The notes: generated by a model from the letters alone, not told the origin. DNA of 64,000 nucleotides from an uncultured Oscillospiraceae bacterium (GCA_910577525.1 CAJTLI010000013.1:1-64000); one strand, 5' to 3'. Shown: positions 44,669-52,987, numbered from the stretch's first letter. Numbers and translations: made by a program.

Positions 44669-44746
44669 AGTTTCTGCACTATACTACAAAAACTTTCTTC
44701 TTTTTATAGTTTCTGCACTACAGTGCAAAAACTTTTCTTTTTTCGA
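44669..44746. repeat. Two tandem 39-bp units with palindromic cores
   Basis: AGTTTCTGCACT starts each unit, at 44669 and 44708. The second has TTTCTGCACTACAGTGCAAAA, nearly a perfect palindrome around GCACTACAGTGC, and the first is a degenerate version (GCACTATACTAC). These look like operator sites. They lie in an otherwise gene-free stretch (44581-44851) between the HEPN gene end and the macro-fragment promoter. Confidence 0.65.
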
Positions 44747-44764
44747 CAATTTTTGCACCGAGCA

Positions 44765-44799
44765 AACCCCCGGCCTCCTGAGAGGGGAGACCGGGGGTT
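44765..44799. terminator. Terminator after the MNT/HEPN unit
   Basis: AACCCCCGG and CCGGGGGTT flank an imperfectly paired interior (CTCC/GGAG). On the minus strand this ends the HEPN gene's transcript. Confidence 0.75.
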
Positions 44800-44851
44800 C
44801 TATCTCCGTCTGACATAGCCGCGCCACCTTCCACCGCTGGAGGGGGAGGTG

Positions 44852-45259
44852 TTACAGCCATGACAGGTCAGCCGCAGAATATCGCTTCACAATTTCCCGC
44901 TCCATGCGCTGGAACGCGGGGATATAGGTGTCAATGATGGTCAGCGCCAATCTCCGGGCGGCGTTTCCATCGTATATATGGCTCATATTATTGCGGTCAC
45001 GGAGCATGGCAATCCAAACGTCCTCATCCACAAAGTCATAGACCTGAAACGCCACCTTTAAAATCTCCCGGGGGGAGCCGGATCTGGCCTCACTCCTGCC
45101 CTCGTATTGGAGCAGTTCCTTGAGCACCTTCCACCCCAGTTCAAATTGAATCATAAATTTGTCGATGATTCCGCCTATGACAAACTCATTTTCCAGGTCC
45201 TGCTGGCCCGCCGTTGACAGAACTTCCAGATTGGCCCGGTAATGGTCAAGCTTTTTCAT
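44852..45259 (-). CDS. HEPN-domain protein (HI0074-type, partner of MNT nucleotidyltransferase)
   Basis: The start ATG 45259 overlaps the MNT gene stop by 14 bp, giving 135 residues. The protein is all-helical and has the HEPN motif R-x4-6-H in MLRDRNNMSHIY near residue 85, plus IDKFMIQFELGWKVLKELL, typical of nucleotidyltransferase-substrate-binding (HI0074) proteins. In MNT/HEPN toxin-antitoxin pairs the HEPN protein is an RNase toxin and the MNT protein AMPylates it. This pair is probably such a module and could stabilise the element. Confidence 0.85.
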   Translation of the reverse strand: MKKLDHYRANLEVLSTAGQQDLENEFVIGGIIDKFMIQFELGWKVLKELLQYEGRSEARSGSPREILKVAFQVYDFVDEDVWIAMLRDRNNMSHIYDGNAARRLALTIIDTYIPAFQRMEREIVKRYSAADLSWL

Positions 45260-45542
45260 AGAGAACCCGTCCCTCCTTTTGAATCGAAGCCAGCAGGTCT
45301 GGAGAGACATCCTGGCCCATGTCCACCACATCATACTTCAACAGAGTGGAGGTCTCCTCGTCAATGTCCGTCGCGAACCGTGCGACGCTGCCGCCCCAGA
45401 CCGCCAGATCAATATCGCTGGCCCGGTGGTGGTCCCCCCTGGCGCGGGAGCCGAACAGAACCACTTTGTCCAGCTGATGCCGCTGCGCAAACCGGCAGAT
45501 TTCCCTCTGCACCTGCTCTTTGATCCCGGTTCCGGCCAGCAT
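45246..45542 (-). CDS. MNT-type minimal nucleotidyltransferase
   Basis: ATG 45542 follows GAGGTG, giving 98 residues. The catalytic motif is complete: VVLFGSRARGDHHRASDIDLAV, with GSxxxG and the DxD pair, plus a third acidic residue in KYDVVDMG. It is translationally coupled to the HEPN gene by a 14-bp overlap. The promoter repeat at 45581 lies directly upstream. Confidence 0.9.
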   Translation of the reverse strand: MLAGTGIKEQVQREICRFAQRHQLDKVVLFGSRARGDHHRASDIDLAVWGGSVARFATDIDEETSTLLKYDVVDMGQDVSPDLLASIQKEGRVLYEKA

Positions 45543-45580
45543 ATATCCCACCTCTTTTAAAAAATATCTGTATTATTTTT

Positions 45581-45624
45581 AGTATAGCACAGCAGAGAAA
45601 AAAGTAAAAGGCAAATCGAACTGA
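45581..45624. repeat. 44-bp promoter repeat, copy 2 (upstream of MNT/HEPN)
   Basis: This is the second copy of the block at 44537-44580, with the same minus-strand TTTACT/16/TATACT promoter. It places both modules under the same kind of control. Confidence 0.75.
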
Positions 45625-45656
45625 CACATGGGAGAATTTTGTTTTCCCGGATGAAG

Positions 45657-45693
45657 AACCCCGGCTTCTGAACACAACAGAAGCCGGGGTTTC
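45657..45693. terminator. Terminator after the large serine recombinase gene
   Basis: AACCCCGGCTTCTG AACACAA CAGAAGCCGGGGTT is a perfect 14-bp stem. Confidence 0.88.
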
Positions 45694-45698
45694 TACGC

Positions 45699-47297
45699 TC
45701 ACACCACCTCCCATCGCTGGATGGTGGTGGTGTATTCCTCCCGTTTGCCGCTGGTGGTGTACCAGATGCGGAAGGTTCCGGGCACAAACTTTACCCGCAC
45801 GTTTATGTAGTCCTCAAACACCGTGACGCTCTCAATGACCTCCCGATAGACCTCCTCCGAGCCGTTCAGCCCCGCCCGGATGGTGCGCACAATGTCCTCC
45901 AGCCCCGTTTTTTGACTCTCCAGAGTTTGGGCCGCCTCCGTAATTGCCAGGAGTTCCCGGTCGATGGCCGCCAGCTCCCGGTCATACCGTGAGCGCATGG
46001 TTTGTAGCTCCCCATCGGAGATTGTCCCGCTGAGAAAGGCGTCCAGGGTGTTTTCCCGCTTGCGCTCAATGGCCGTCCGCTTGGCTTGGAGGCGGTCTGC
46101 GCTCCCGCCGTCATCCGGGGCGCTTTGCAGCTTTTGGATGTCCGCCAGCAGCTCGGCCACGATGGCGTCGCTGTCCAGCTCCAGCTGCCCCAGCACGAAG
46201 CCCACAATGGCGAACAGGCTCTTGTTGTTCACCATCCGCATATTGCAGCCCACGGCCTCCCCCTGGCTGTCCCGCTTCCAGTTCCCATAATGCACCCGGC
46301 TGTGACAGCCCCAGGCCATGTACAGATCCCCGTTGGGCCGCTTCCGCTTGCGCAGGGTGAAGCGGCTTCCACAGTTTCCGCAGTGGATTTTCCCGGAACA
46401 CCAGTAGCGGTTGGAGTATTTGGACTTGTCCCCCTGCTTGGCGCTGCGCAGGGCAAGCTCCCGCTGGGTAGCGTCCCAGGTCTCCCGGTCTATAATGGCC
46501 TCGTGGTGGTCCCGAAGCAGGATCTGCTTCTCCTGGCCTCGGTTGGGCACCTTCTTGTGGTCGAGAAAATCAGGGGTGACGTTCTTCTTCTGGAGCAGAT
46601 CGCCCACGTGCTTCTCGTTGTGCAGGATACGCAGGATCATCACGGAGGACCACTTCCCCGTGGCGGTTTTGGGCGGGTCGATCCCGGCCTCGTACAGCTC
46701 CCGGGCGATGACGTGGGTGCCCTTTCCTTCGTTGAGAAACTTGTGGTAGATGAGCCGCACCACCTGGGCCTCCTCCGGCTTGACGAACAGCTTCCCGCCT
46801 CGGGTGTCAAAGCCGTAGGTGGAGTTGTTGCCGAACACCACCCCCGCCTCCATGCGGCGCTGCTGGCCCCACTTCACCCGCTGGGAGGTCTTGCGGGACT
46901 CCTCCTGGGCGATGCTGGCCATGATGGTTAGGCGCAGTTCCCCGTCATTCTCCCGCGTGTCGATGTTGTCATTGATGAACAGAACCCCGACGCCCAGGCT
47001 TTTCAGTTTCCGGGTGTATTCCAGGGTGTCCACGGTGTTTCGGGCGAAACGGGACACCTCCTTGGTGAGGATCAGATCCAGCCCGCCTGTTTCGGCCTGG
47101 GCGATCATGCGGTTGAACGCCTCCCGCTTGCGGGTGCTGGTGCCGGAGATGCCCTCGTCGGCGTACACTGTGGTCAAAATCCAATCTTGACGGGCCTGGA
47201 TATATCGCGTAAAATAATCTCGTTGGCTGTGCAGGGAGTTCGCCTGGTCCTCCCGGTCTGTGGACACGCGGCAGTAGGCCGCTACCCGCAGCGGCAT
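45699..47297 (-). CDS. Large serine recombinase of the dpaA element
   Basis: ATG 47297 follows AGGAGGTG, giving 532 residues. The N-terminal catalytic domain has the nucleophile Ser in AAYCRVSTDREDQ, then YADEGISGTSTRKREAFNRM and LTKEVSRFARNTVDTLE. The recombinase domain (YGFDTRGGKLFVKPEEAQVV), a Cys4 zinc ribbon (CGNCGSRF...CHS...CNMR) and a coiled coil (about 385-460) follow. This is the TnpX/integrase-type architecture used by skin and ICE elements. Lying 1.4 kb from the left junction, it is the leading candidate for integrating and excising the element. Confidence 0.93.
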   Translation of the reverse strand: MPLRVAAYCRVSTDREDQANSLHSQRDYFTRYIQARQDWILTTVYADEGISGTSTRKREAFNRMIAQAETGGLDLILTKEVSRFARNTVDTLEYTRKLKSLGVGVLFINDNIDTRENDGELRLTIMASIAQEESRKTSQRVKWGQQRRMEAGVVFGNNSTYGFDTRGGKLFVKPEEAQVVRLIYHKFLNEGKGTHVIARELYEAGIDPPKTATGKWSSVMILRILHNEKHVGDLLQKKNVTPDFLDHKKVPNRGQEKQILLRDHHEAIIDRETWDATQRELALRSAKQGDKSKYSNRYWCSGKIHCGNCGSRFTLRKRKRPNGDLYMAWGCHSRVHYGNWKRDSQGEAVGCNMRMVNNKSLFAIVGFVLGQLELDSDAIVAELLADIQKLQSAPDDGGSADRLQAKRTAIERKRENTLDAFLSGTISDGELQTMRSRYDRELAAIDRELLAITEAAQTLESQKTGLEDIVRTIRAGLNGSEEVYREVIESVTVFEDYINVRVKFVPGTFRIWYTTSGKREEYTTTIQRWEVV

Positions 47298-47365
47298 GGC
47301 GTTCACCTCCTCCTTTTGAAATGGGGTGGGCGCGGGTCAGGGTTTGACACCGCGCCCACGGCTGG

Positions 47366-47497
47366 TCAGGCCCGCTGGAGACGCATCAGCTGCTCAAACT
47401 GGGCCTGGGTGATGTGGTGCTGACGGTAGAGCTCGCGGATGAGGCCCTGCTTGATGAGGCTGCCCAGGCCGCTGCTTTCATGGTTTTGTTGACGCAT
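47366..47497 (-). CDS. SHOCT-like small protein
   Basis: ATG 47497 gives 43 residues. The C-terminal half (SLIKQGLIRELYRQHHITQA then QFEQL) resembles the SHOCT short helical motif that often ends in a downstream-directed loop. Very similar small ORFs commonly sit next to recombinase genes in clostridial integrative elements. The function is unknown; it may assist recombination. Confidence 0.6.
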   Translation of the reverse strand: MRQQNHESSGLGSLIKQGLIRELYRQHHITQAQFEQLMRLQRA

Positions 47498-47590
47498 AGT
47501 TGCCCTTCTTTCCATATATTTACAGAAATAATATATACTCCTGGCCACTGTTTTAGCACCCGACGAGCTTGTAAACAGCTCCTCAGTGTG

Positions 47591-49207
47591 TTAGAATTGG
47601 GGCAAAAGGCGAATGCCGCGATATCCCCGCTGATCCTTGCCACCAATGCGCGGTTGCCAAGATACCTGCGGCCTTTGCTTCATCTGCTCTTTGAGCTTCC
47701 GCGAAAAATCAATTTGCGAAATCGGAGCCGATTCATTATAAGTGCAATACGCCTCAAACAACGCTTGGGTTGTCGTTTCAGATCCCGGCGCAAATTCACA
47801 ACACTCCTCCAGGAAACGCCCAACCGAGCGGTAGCCGTTGCGGGCGTCCTGCGGCGCGTATTCCGCAGGAATTGGTACTCTGGTCAACTCAAACCCATTT
47901 TGTTCCAGCCGGTAATACGCCTCAATAGCCTCCCCGACAATATATGGAGCCTCATCCAGCAAATCTTTGTACAATTCCTGCCGCATTTCCCGTTCCCCGA
48001 CAGGGTTTTGAAAATAAATTGTGACCATTCGATTGAGGAGCGCTGCTTCACGTTCGAGCTTTGGTATGCGCAGAGGGTGATTCCCTGCCATCAAGAGCAG
48101 GGGTTTACTGTGGTAGGTACGCGAGTTCTCGTATTTGCGCTCCGCCTTGATTGCGTCATCCCCCACAAGCTGCTTGACAATCCCAACAGCCCGAGGTGGA
48201 AGTACAGAATCCGGCAAATCCAGGCAAAGCGCCAGCATTTTTCCCTCCAGACTGCCGATTGTCCACCGATCACCAAAATCGTGGACATCACGGACACACA
48301 TCGTTTGCTCCTGGCCCACCAGTTCCTCTAAAAAACGTCCAAACTGGGTTTTGCCCGTGTTGCTGGGGCCGACAAGCACAAAAAAGTGCTTGAGCGGTCT
48401 GCACAGAATGGTCAGGGCAACAAGCTGGAGCAGTTGCTCCCGCACATCCGGGTTCCCGCCTGAGATATGCGACACAAAATCCTCAAAAATTCGTCCAGAA
48501 CAACGTGAAACGTCTTTGAATTTGACGTTTATTGCTGAAAAGAAGTTGTCGCGAGGGTCATGGGGAAGAAATCGCCCGCTCGCAATATCGAAGGCCCCAT
48601 CCAAAAAGTTGATTTTGCCAGCCGCCGGAGTGACTTCTCCTGTCAGGCACAGCACGCTTGGATCGCCGAGGAGCCCCTTTCGTAGCTGCTCATACTCCCT
48701 GTTTGTCAGGCAGTATCCCTGGTTATGTGACTCTATGAGCGCCCGAATTTCTCGCTCGGCTTCCAGGTCGGACAGTTTTCTCCAGCAGGGTGGGTAATAG
48801 ACACATAGTTGGTTGCCAAGGAGTATAAAGCGTTGCGATTGGGCAACAAACTTCTGTAGCGCCACCAAATCCACTCGATCCCTGCGTTTCCCCAAGCCCT
48901 TGGAAATATCTGGGATTTTAGGTTTGGCGCTGTCTGGGAGTTCAAACCCATTTACGTCCCTTGCCCAGGCATCCACGGAAATGTCCGGCTCCAACTCCAC
49001 GTTTCCCTTGAACGGCAGCTCCCAAGGGGTGAATTCACTGTCCTCGGGCAGGTCAAATTCGCCCTCCGGCTGCCACCCTCCGACAAGGAAGGGCGGCGAG
49101 CCGAAATCTGGCGCAAGTGGCAACGAATCCAGGGCAGGCTCTTCCAAGTCCACCTCACCCCTCGGACAAGGGATTGGACCCGGCTCAAAAATGAATGACA
49201 GGTTCAC
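47591..49207 (-). CDS. Phage/plasmid-type primase with SF3 helicase domain
   Basis: GTG 49207 (GAGGTG 6 bp upstream) gives 538 residues. The C-terminal half is a D5/P4-type SF3 helicase: Walker A FVLVGPSNTGKTQFGRFL near residue 275, Walker B-like KMLALCLDLPDS, and sensor-like LLLMAGNHPLRIPK. The N-terminal part (about 1-110) is acidic and Pro-rich, with no clear primase active site. It probably replicates the excised circle. The gene overlaps its upstream neighbour by 23 bp. Confidence 0.85.
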   Translation of the reverse strand: MNLSFIFEPGPIPCPRGEVDLEEPALDSLPLAPDFGSPPFLVGGWQPEGEFDLPEDSEFTPWELPFKGNVELEPDISVDAWARDVNGFELPDSAKPKIPDISKGLGKRRDRVDLVALQKFVAQSQRFILLGNQLCVYYPPCWRKLSDLEAEREIRALIESHNQGYCLTNREYEQLRKGLLGDPSVLCLTGEVTPAAGKINFLDGAFDIASGRFLPHDPRDNFFSAINVKFKDVSRCSGRIFEDFVSHISGGNPDVREQLLQLVALTILCRPLKHFFVLVGPSNTGKTQFGRFLEELVGQEQTMCVRDVHDFGDRWTIGSLEGKMLALCLDLPDSVLPPRAVGIVKQLVGDDAIKAERKYENSRTYHSKPLLLMAGNHPLRIPKLEREAALLNRMVTIYFQNPVGEREMRQELYKDLLDEAPYIVGEAIEAYYRLEQNGFELTRVPIPAEYAPQDARNGYRSVGRFLEECCEFAPGSETTTQALFEAYCTYNESAPISQIDFSRKLKEQMKQRPQVSWQPRIGGKDQRGYRGIRLLPQF

Positions 49208-49712
49208 AAACGGCACCTCTTTCCTGTCCCATCAGTTGCGCTTCCAGCGTCCAAAGCCTGATGAGCTGCCTTGAGCAATCCCACAGTATAGCACTAGACG
49301 GCCCATCCTCACCTTCACCGAAGACCGTTTTGATCCCAACGAGTTTTGGGTCAGAGCTAACTGCTTGGTCGGCAATGACGATAATCTGCCCGCACAGTTG
49401 TTCGCGGTCAGACGCAAGCAGCGGGGTACCGTTCTCGTCCAAGAGAACGACGCGGACACGGTTGGGCCGTTCGCCCTTATTGTCCAGTAGCATGAAGCCC
49501 CGGAAGCTGTCCTTGGTGAACATAATCTGCTGCCCGTTAACTGTGCGCAAGGAAATAAAAAGATCGGTGAGGATCGCCCGCCGCCGCTGGGTGTAGAGCG
49601 TGGGCAGGTTCTCCCAGTCTGGCTCTCGCTTCACACCGAAGCAGTTGGGATATCCCAGGTTCAGGTTCTCAAAAAGCTCGTTGAGCAGGGTCGTGGTTTG
49701 GAAATTTTTCAT
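49185..49712 (-). CDS. Hypothetical protein upstream of the primase
   Basis: ATG 49712 follows GAGGAGG, giving 175 residues. The N-terminal part (MKNFQTTTLLNELFENLNLG) and middle (RRAILTDLFISLRTVNGQQI) suggest a mixed alpha/beta soluble protein. Its stop overlaps the primase start, so it is the partner gene in a replication unit. I do not recognise the family. Confidence 0.7.
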   Translation of the reverse strand: MKNFQTTTLLNELFENLNLGYPNCFGVKREPDWENLPTLYTQRRRAILTDLFISLRTVNGQQIMFTKDSFRGFMLLDNKGERPNRVRVVLLDENGTPLLASDREQLCGQIIVIADQAVSSDPKLVGIKTVFGEGEDGPSSAILWDCSRQLIRLWTLEAQLMGQERGAVCEPVIHF

Positions 49713-49850
49713 AACAAGCTCCTCCTCGTCGATTGTGTGTTTGCTCGGCGCCGTTCGCATTTTCAGTGTAACACGTCCCCTGGTGTGCTTGTAGGGGGGG
49801 ATTAAAAAAACTTTTTCCCCCTCCCCCCCAGTGTCAATAGGCACCACAAA

Positions 49851-49902
49851 AAATATCGGAGGTATTGGGAAGCCAATCATTTCCCAATACCTCCGATATT
49901 TT
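49851..49902. terminator. Long hairpin terminator
   Basis: AAATATCGGAGGTATTGGGAA and its complement form a 21-bp perfect stem around GCCAATCA, followed by TTTT on both strands. It separates the replication unit from the upstream hypothetical gene. Confidence 0.88.
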
Positions 49903-51010
49903 ACCTAAACCAATTATTCAAAACTCTTGTATCCATTTTGCTTTCAAGCTCTTTCTGAACTTCCTCAATTCTTTCATCCGTTAATGGACTACCCCCATCT
50001 TCCGCAGTTCCCGCCTCCACTGTGCCTTTTGCGTTATCGGCATTCTGTAAAACCTCTTTCAGCGTCTTTTCAATTATTTTGATAACCAAGCCATCTTTCC
50101 CATGCCCTGCCGCCCCCATGCTCTCTACTTCTTCCACAGCCGCAGGGTCAACGCCATACCTCTCAAAGCATTCCTTTTCAATTTCCGCTTTGCGCTTTTC
50201 TATTTGTAGACGCACTTTCGCAGCCTCATTCACACTGCCTATCGTTCCATTCTCCAACTTTGACAACTTTTTCTCCAACTCGCGAAGCGTCTCGTCCTGC
50301 ATATCTCCGATAGTTTTATCTTCCATTTCTTTTATAGCGCTCCAATATTCAGGCGGTGCGCAATCGCCCATTTTTATCCCATGGTCAATCAAAATCTCGT
50401 TCAGGCTCTCGCTTGCCTCGCCCATCGCATCATTCCACTGCTCACAAAATGTATCCAGCAGCTTACCCAGCGAATAATTGATCGCGGAGATCATATCCAG
50501 CCTATTGTTAGCATTGAAGCAGGGCGTCCCTTGTATTTGAGAAAACAGCCGACACAGTTTACTGCGTGACGAATTCAGGACATTGTCAATATCCCGTCTA
50601 TAGAGCCAGCCTGTTCGCTGCCTGTATGCAACGATTTGATTCTCAATGCTCTCAGAATCTTTTTCCGCGTTTTTCATGCATCCGCATATGAATTCCTCTA
50701 ACTGTTTAAATTCAGTAATTGGCACCCTATCGAACTGTCCTTTACGCAATTCCCGGAATGGGGTATCCGACGCATTGAGTAGGAATCTATGTAGGTACAT
50801 ACTCTCTTTTTCTGCAAAGCAATAATAACCCCTGTTATCAAGAAAGCTTTTCTTATCTAAACCAATCACCTTGCAAAGCGAAAAAAATATTTCGCGGTAT
50901 TCTTTTTTTGCATTCTCAAGATCCGGATCGTTTTTATGCTTCCCATGCTCCTTTTTTCGTGTATACACCCGTTCTATAATAGAACTCAGGCTTTCGTACT
51001 CCTCACCCAT
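49901..51010 (-). CDS. Hypothetical AT-rich cargo protein (369 aa)
   Basis: ATG 51010 follows GGGAGGG. The sequence is Lys/Glu-rich and largely helical. It has a Cys-containing centre (EFICGCMKNAEKDSESIENQ) and a charged coiled-coil-like stretch (LRELEKKLSKLENG, then KVRLQIEKRKAEIEKECFER, about residues 240-300). There are no membrane segments or recognisable enzymatic motifs. The base composition is far more AT-rich than the host flanks, indicating recent acquisition. Position between the excisionase-like gene and primase could mean a replication, regulation or defence role, but nothing shows which. Confidence 0.65.
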   Translation of the reverse strand: MGEEYESLSSIIERVYTRKKEHGKHKNDPDLENAKKEYREIFFSLCKVIGLDKKSFLDNRGYYCFAEKESMYLHRFLLNASDTPFRELRKGQFDRVPITEFKQLEEFICGCMKNAEKDSESIENQIVAYRQRTGWLYRRDIDNVLNSSRSKLCRLFSQIQGTPCFNANNRLDMISAINYSLGKLLDTFCEQWNDAMGEASESLNEILIDHGIKMGDCAPPEYWSAIKEMEDKTIGDMQDETLRELEKKLSKLENGTIGSVNEAAKVRLQIEKRKAEIEKECFERYGVDPAAVEEVESMGAAGHGKDGLVIKIIEKTLKEVLQNADNAKGTVEAGTAEDGGSPLTDERIEEVQKELESKMDTRVLNNWFR

Positions 51011-51105
51011 ATGAATACCCTCCCATTCAAAAATCTCAATTAAAGGATGCACACAAAAATTATACATGGCAGAAGTATAATGTCAACCCAAATCAACTCA
51101 TTCTT

Positions 51106-51207
51106 GGGCAGATGGGCGGATGGGCACCGCGAAAATGGCTTAAATCATAGCAGCATAGATGCCAAATATCCGATGCAAAGACAGAGTTTTTATCCGCCCA
51201 TCTGCCC
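51106..51207. repeat. Inverted repeat with GATGGGC iterons: possible origin
   Basis: GGGCAGATGGGCGGAT (51106-51121) and its exact complement ATCCGCCCATCTGCCC (51192-51207) are separated by 70 bp of AT-rich DNA. Each arm also carries extra GATGGGC-type copies. A single-copy arrangement beside an excisionase-like gene and upstream of replication genes fits an origin or a recombination-accessory binding site. Confidence 0.5.
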
Positions 51208-51222
51208 ATCCGCCCCACAGTA

Positions 51223-51429
51223 CTATAATTTTTCTGTAAATGCCCGCAGGCTGTCTTTAGTCACCCTCCACTGCTTCCCCACCCGGAACCCCTTCAATTC
51301 CCCCGAGTTGAGCAGCCCGTACAGCGTGTTTTTTCCGATATACAGCAAATCCATAACTTCTTTGGGCGTCAGGTACTCGCTGATGGGCTCCCGCTCGTCC
51401 AAACCCTCATAATCATCATAATCGTACAT
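51223..51429 (-). CDS. Excisionase-like helix-turn-helix protein
   Basis: ATG 51429 follows AAAGGAG, giving 68 residues. The HTH_17/MerR-like excisionase domain is complete: YLTPKEVMDLLYIGKNTLYG, then LLNSGELKGFRVGKQWRV. Such proteins act as recombination directionality factors or regulators in integrative elements. It is a reasonable candidate for controlling excision of the dpaA element together with the large serine recombinase. Confidence 0.8.
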   Translation of the reverse strand: MYDYDDYEGLDEREPISEYLTPKEVMDLLYIGKNTLYGLLNSGELKGFRVGKQWRVTKDSLRAFTEKL

Positions 51430-51653
51430 GGTTTTACTCCTTTCCGGCCCATTTCGGGCCTTATCGGTTTGTTTGACGTTATCCTGGTATTCCTAAACGA
51501 TACATTATTTAAGAGAACATCCGCAGAACCCGGCGTTTCCTTACGCTTACGGGTTCTGCGGATGTTTTTATTTCTTGCGGAAAAACCGGGGAAAACGCCT
51601 GAAATCCAAAAATCAGCCGCGATTTTCCCAAAAAATTGAAAGGAGGAAGCCCC

Positions 51654-51737
51654 ATGCTGTACCTGTTCCTGTCCGCACTCCGCGCCGTCTTATACGAAGT
51701 GGCGGTCTGTCTGCTCCGCGGCGTCTGCCGCGCGTAA
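51654..51737 (+). CDS. Possible 27-residue peptide
   Basis: AAAGGAGG lies 6 bp before ATG 51654, and the frame (MLYLFLSALRAVLYEVAVCL...) is hydrophobic, suggesting a small membrane peptide. It is the first of two tiny frames, each with a good ribosome binding site, ahead of the amidoligase gene. The length is too short to be certain. Confidence 0.4.
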   Translation: MLYLFLSALRAVLYEVAVCLLRGVCRA

Positions 51738-51765
51738 CACCACAAATCACCCGGAAAGGAGCGCG

Positions 51766-51873
51766 ATCCCCAATGATGAACTGGGCAGCGATATCCTGAG
51801 CCTTTTAGCCGCCGCTGTGGCCGCCGGCCTGTGCGCGGCCATCGACTACATTTTAGAGGAGGAAACAGACTGA
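51766..51873 (+). other. Tiny frame without canonical start, coupled to the amidoligase
   Basis: AAAGGAG sits 4 bp before ATC 51766, and the frame continues for 35 codons (IPNDELGSDILSLLAAAVAA, then GLCAAIDYILEEETD) to a TGA that overlaps the amidoligase ATG. The predicted peptide has one hydrophobic segment. The ATG codons at 51774 and 51777 belong to another frame of only 7-8 residues. Either ATC is used as a start or the frame is not translated. Confidence 0.3.
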
Positions 51874-52985
51874 TGACAGAAACCTTTATTTGCTCTGCCT
51901 GTGGGGAGGTCCACCCGCTGGAGGATCGGACGGTGGTGGACGGGCAGGAGTTCTGCCGCCCCTGCCTGGAGGAAGAAACCCTGCTGTGCCACGAGTGCGG
52001 CCGGCGCATCCTGCGTGACAACAACGCCGGGGACGATACCACGCCCCTGTGCCAGAACTGCTATGACCGCTACTACACCAACTGCACCCGCTGCGGGGCG
52101 CTGCTGGAGCTGGACCGCGCCTACTACCTCAGCGATGACGCGGACGAGGAGGAGCCGTTATGCCACGGCTGCTATGCGCTGCGTACCGATCCCGGGGAAA
52201 TTCACAGCTATTACTACAAGCCGGACCCCATTTTCTACGGGGAAGGGGGCCGCTATTTCGGCGTGGAGCTGGAAATCGACGGGGCGGGGGAGCGCAGCGA
52301 CCGGGCGTGGCAGCTGGTGAACGCGGCCAACAGCAACGGTTTGGAACACATCTACATCAAGCATGACGGTTCCCTGGAGGACGGCATGGAGATTGTCACC
52401 CATCCTATGACTCTGGGCTATCACCTTGCCGAGATGCCCTGGGGCGCGGTAGTGGCCGAGGCCGTCCGCATGGGCTACACCAGCCATAAAGCCTGTACCT
52501 GCGGCCTCCATGTCCACGTCAACCGCTCGGCCTTTGGCTCGTCCGAGGAGGCCCAGGAGGCGGTGATCGCCCGCATCCTGTTCTTCGTGGAAAACCACTG
52601 GAACGAGCTGCTGCGGTTCAGCCGCCGCACCCGGGACCAGATGGAGCAGTGGGCGGCCCGGTATGGCCGGAAGGACGACCCCAAGGCGGTGCTGGACAGC
52701 GCCAAAAAGGAACACTACCAGCGATACAAATGTGTGAACCTGACCAATTATGATACCATAGAGTTTCGGATGTTCCGGAGGACGCTGAAGCTCAATACCC
52801 TGATTGCCACCTTGCAGATGGTTGACCGCATCTGTGAGGTGGCTTTGTATTTGTCCGACCAGGAGATGCAGGGCCTGACCTGGACGGATTTTGTATTGGG
52901 CTGCAAGGCCCCGGAGCTGGTGCAGTACCTCAAGGAGCGGCGGCTCTACATCAACGAGCCGGTGGCCGTCCCCGAGGAGGTGTGA
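51873..52985 (+). CDS. Amidoligase enzyme with N-terminal zinc ribbons
   Basis: ATG 51873 follows GAGGAGG, giving 370 residues. The N-terminal 100 residues have three Cys pairs of the zinc-ribbon kind (CSACGE...CRPC, CHECGR...CQNC, CTRCG...CHGC). The rest is the ATP-dependent amidoligase fold related to glutamine synthetase/GCS2: RYFGVELEIDG, KHDGSLEDGMEIVTHPM, CGLHVHVNRSAF and NYDTIEFRMFRRTL. Such enzymes form amide bonds on peptides or small molecules. It is followed by a class-II glutamine amidotransferase at a 2-bp gap. That arrangement has been described for predicted peptide-modification systems, but the substrate is unknown. Confidence 0.85.
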   Translation: MTETFICSACGEVHPLEDRTVVDGQEFCRPCLEEETLLCHECGRRILRDNNAGDDTTPLCQNCYDRYYTNCTRCGALLELDRAYYLSDDADEEEPLCHGCYALRTDPGEIHSYYYKPDPIFYGEGGRYFGVELEIDGAGERSDRAWQLVNAANSNGLEHIYIKHDGSLEDGMEIVTHPMTLGYHLAEMPWGAVVAEAVRMGYTSHKACTCGLHVHVNRSAFGSSEEAQEAVIARILFFVENHWNELLRFSRRTRDQMEQWAARYGRKDDPKAVLDSAKKEHYQRYKCVNLTNYDTIEFRMFRRTLKLNTLIATLQMVDRICEVALYLSDQEMQGLTWTDFVLGCKAPELVQYLKERRLYINEPVAVPEEV

Positions 52986-52987
52986 CC

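Noticed and set aside
44669..44746. CRISPR-like repeat array
   Set aside because: Only two tandem units occur, without spacer structure or cas genes.
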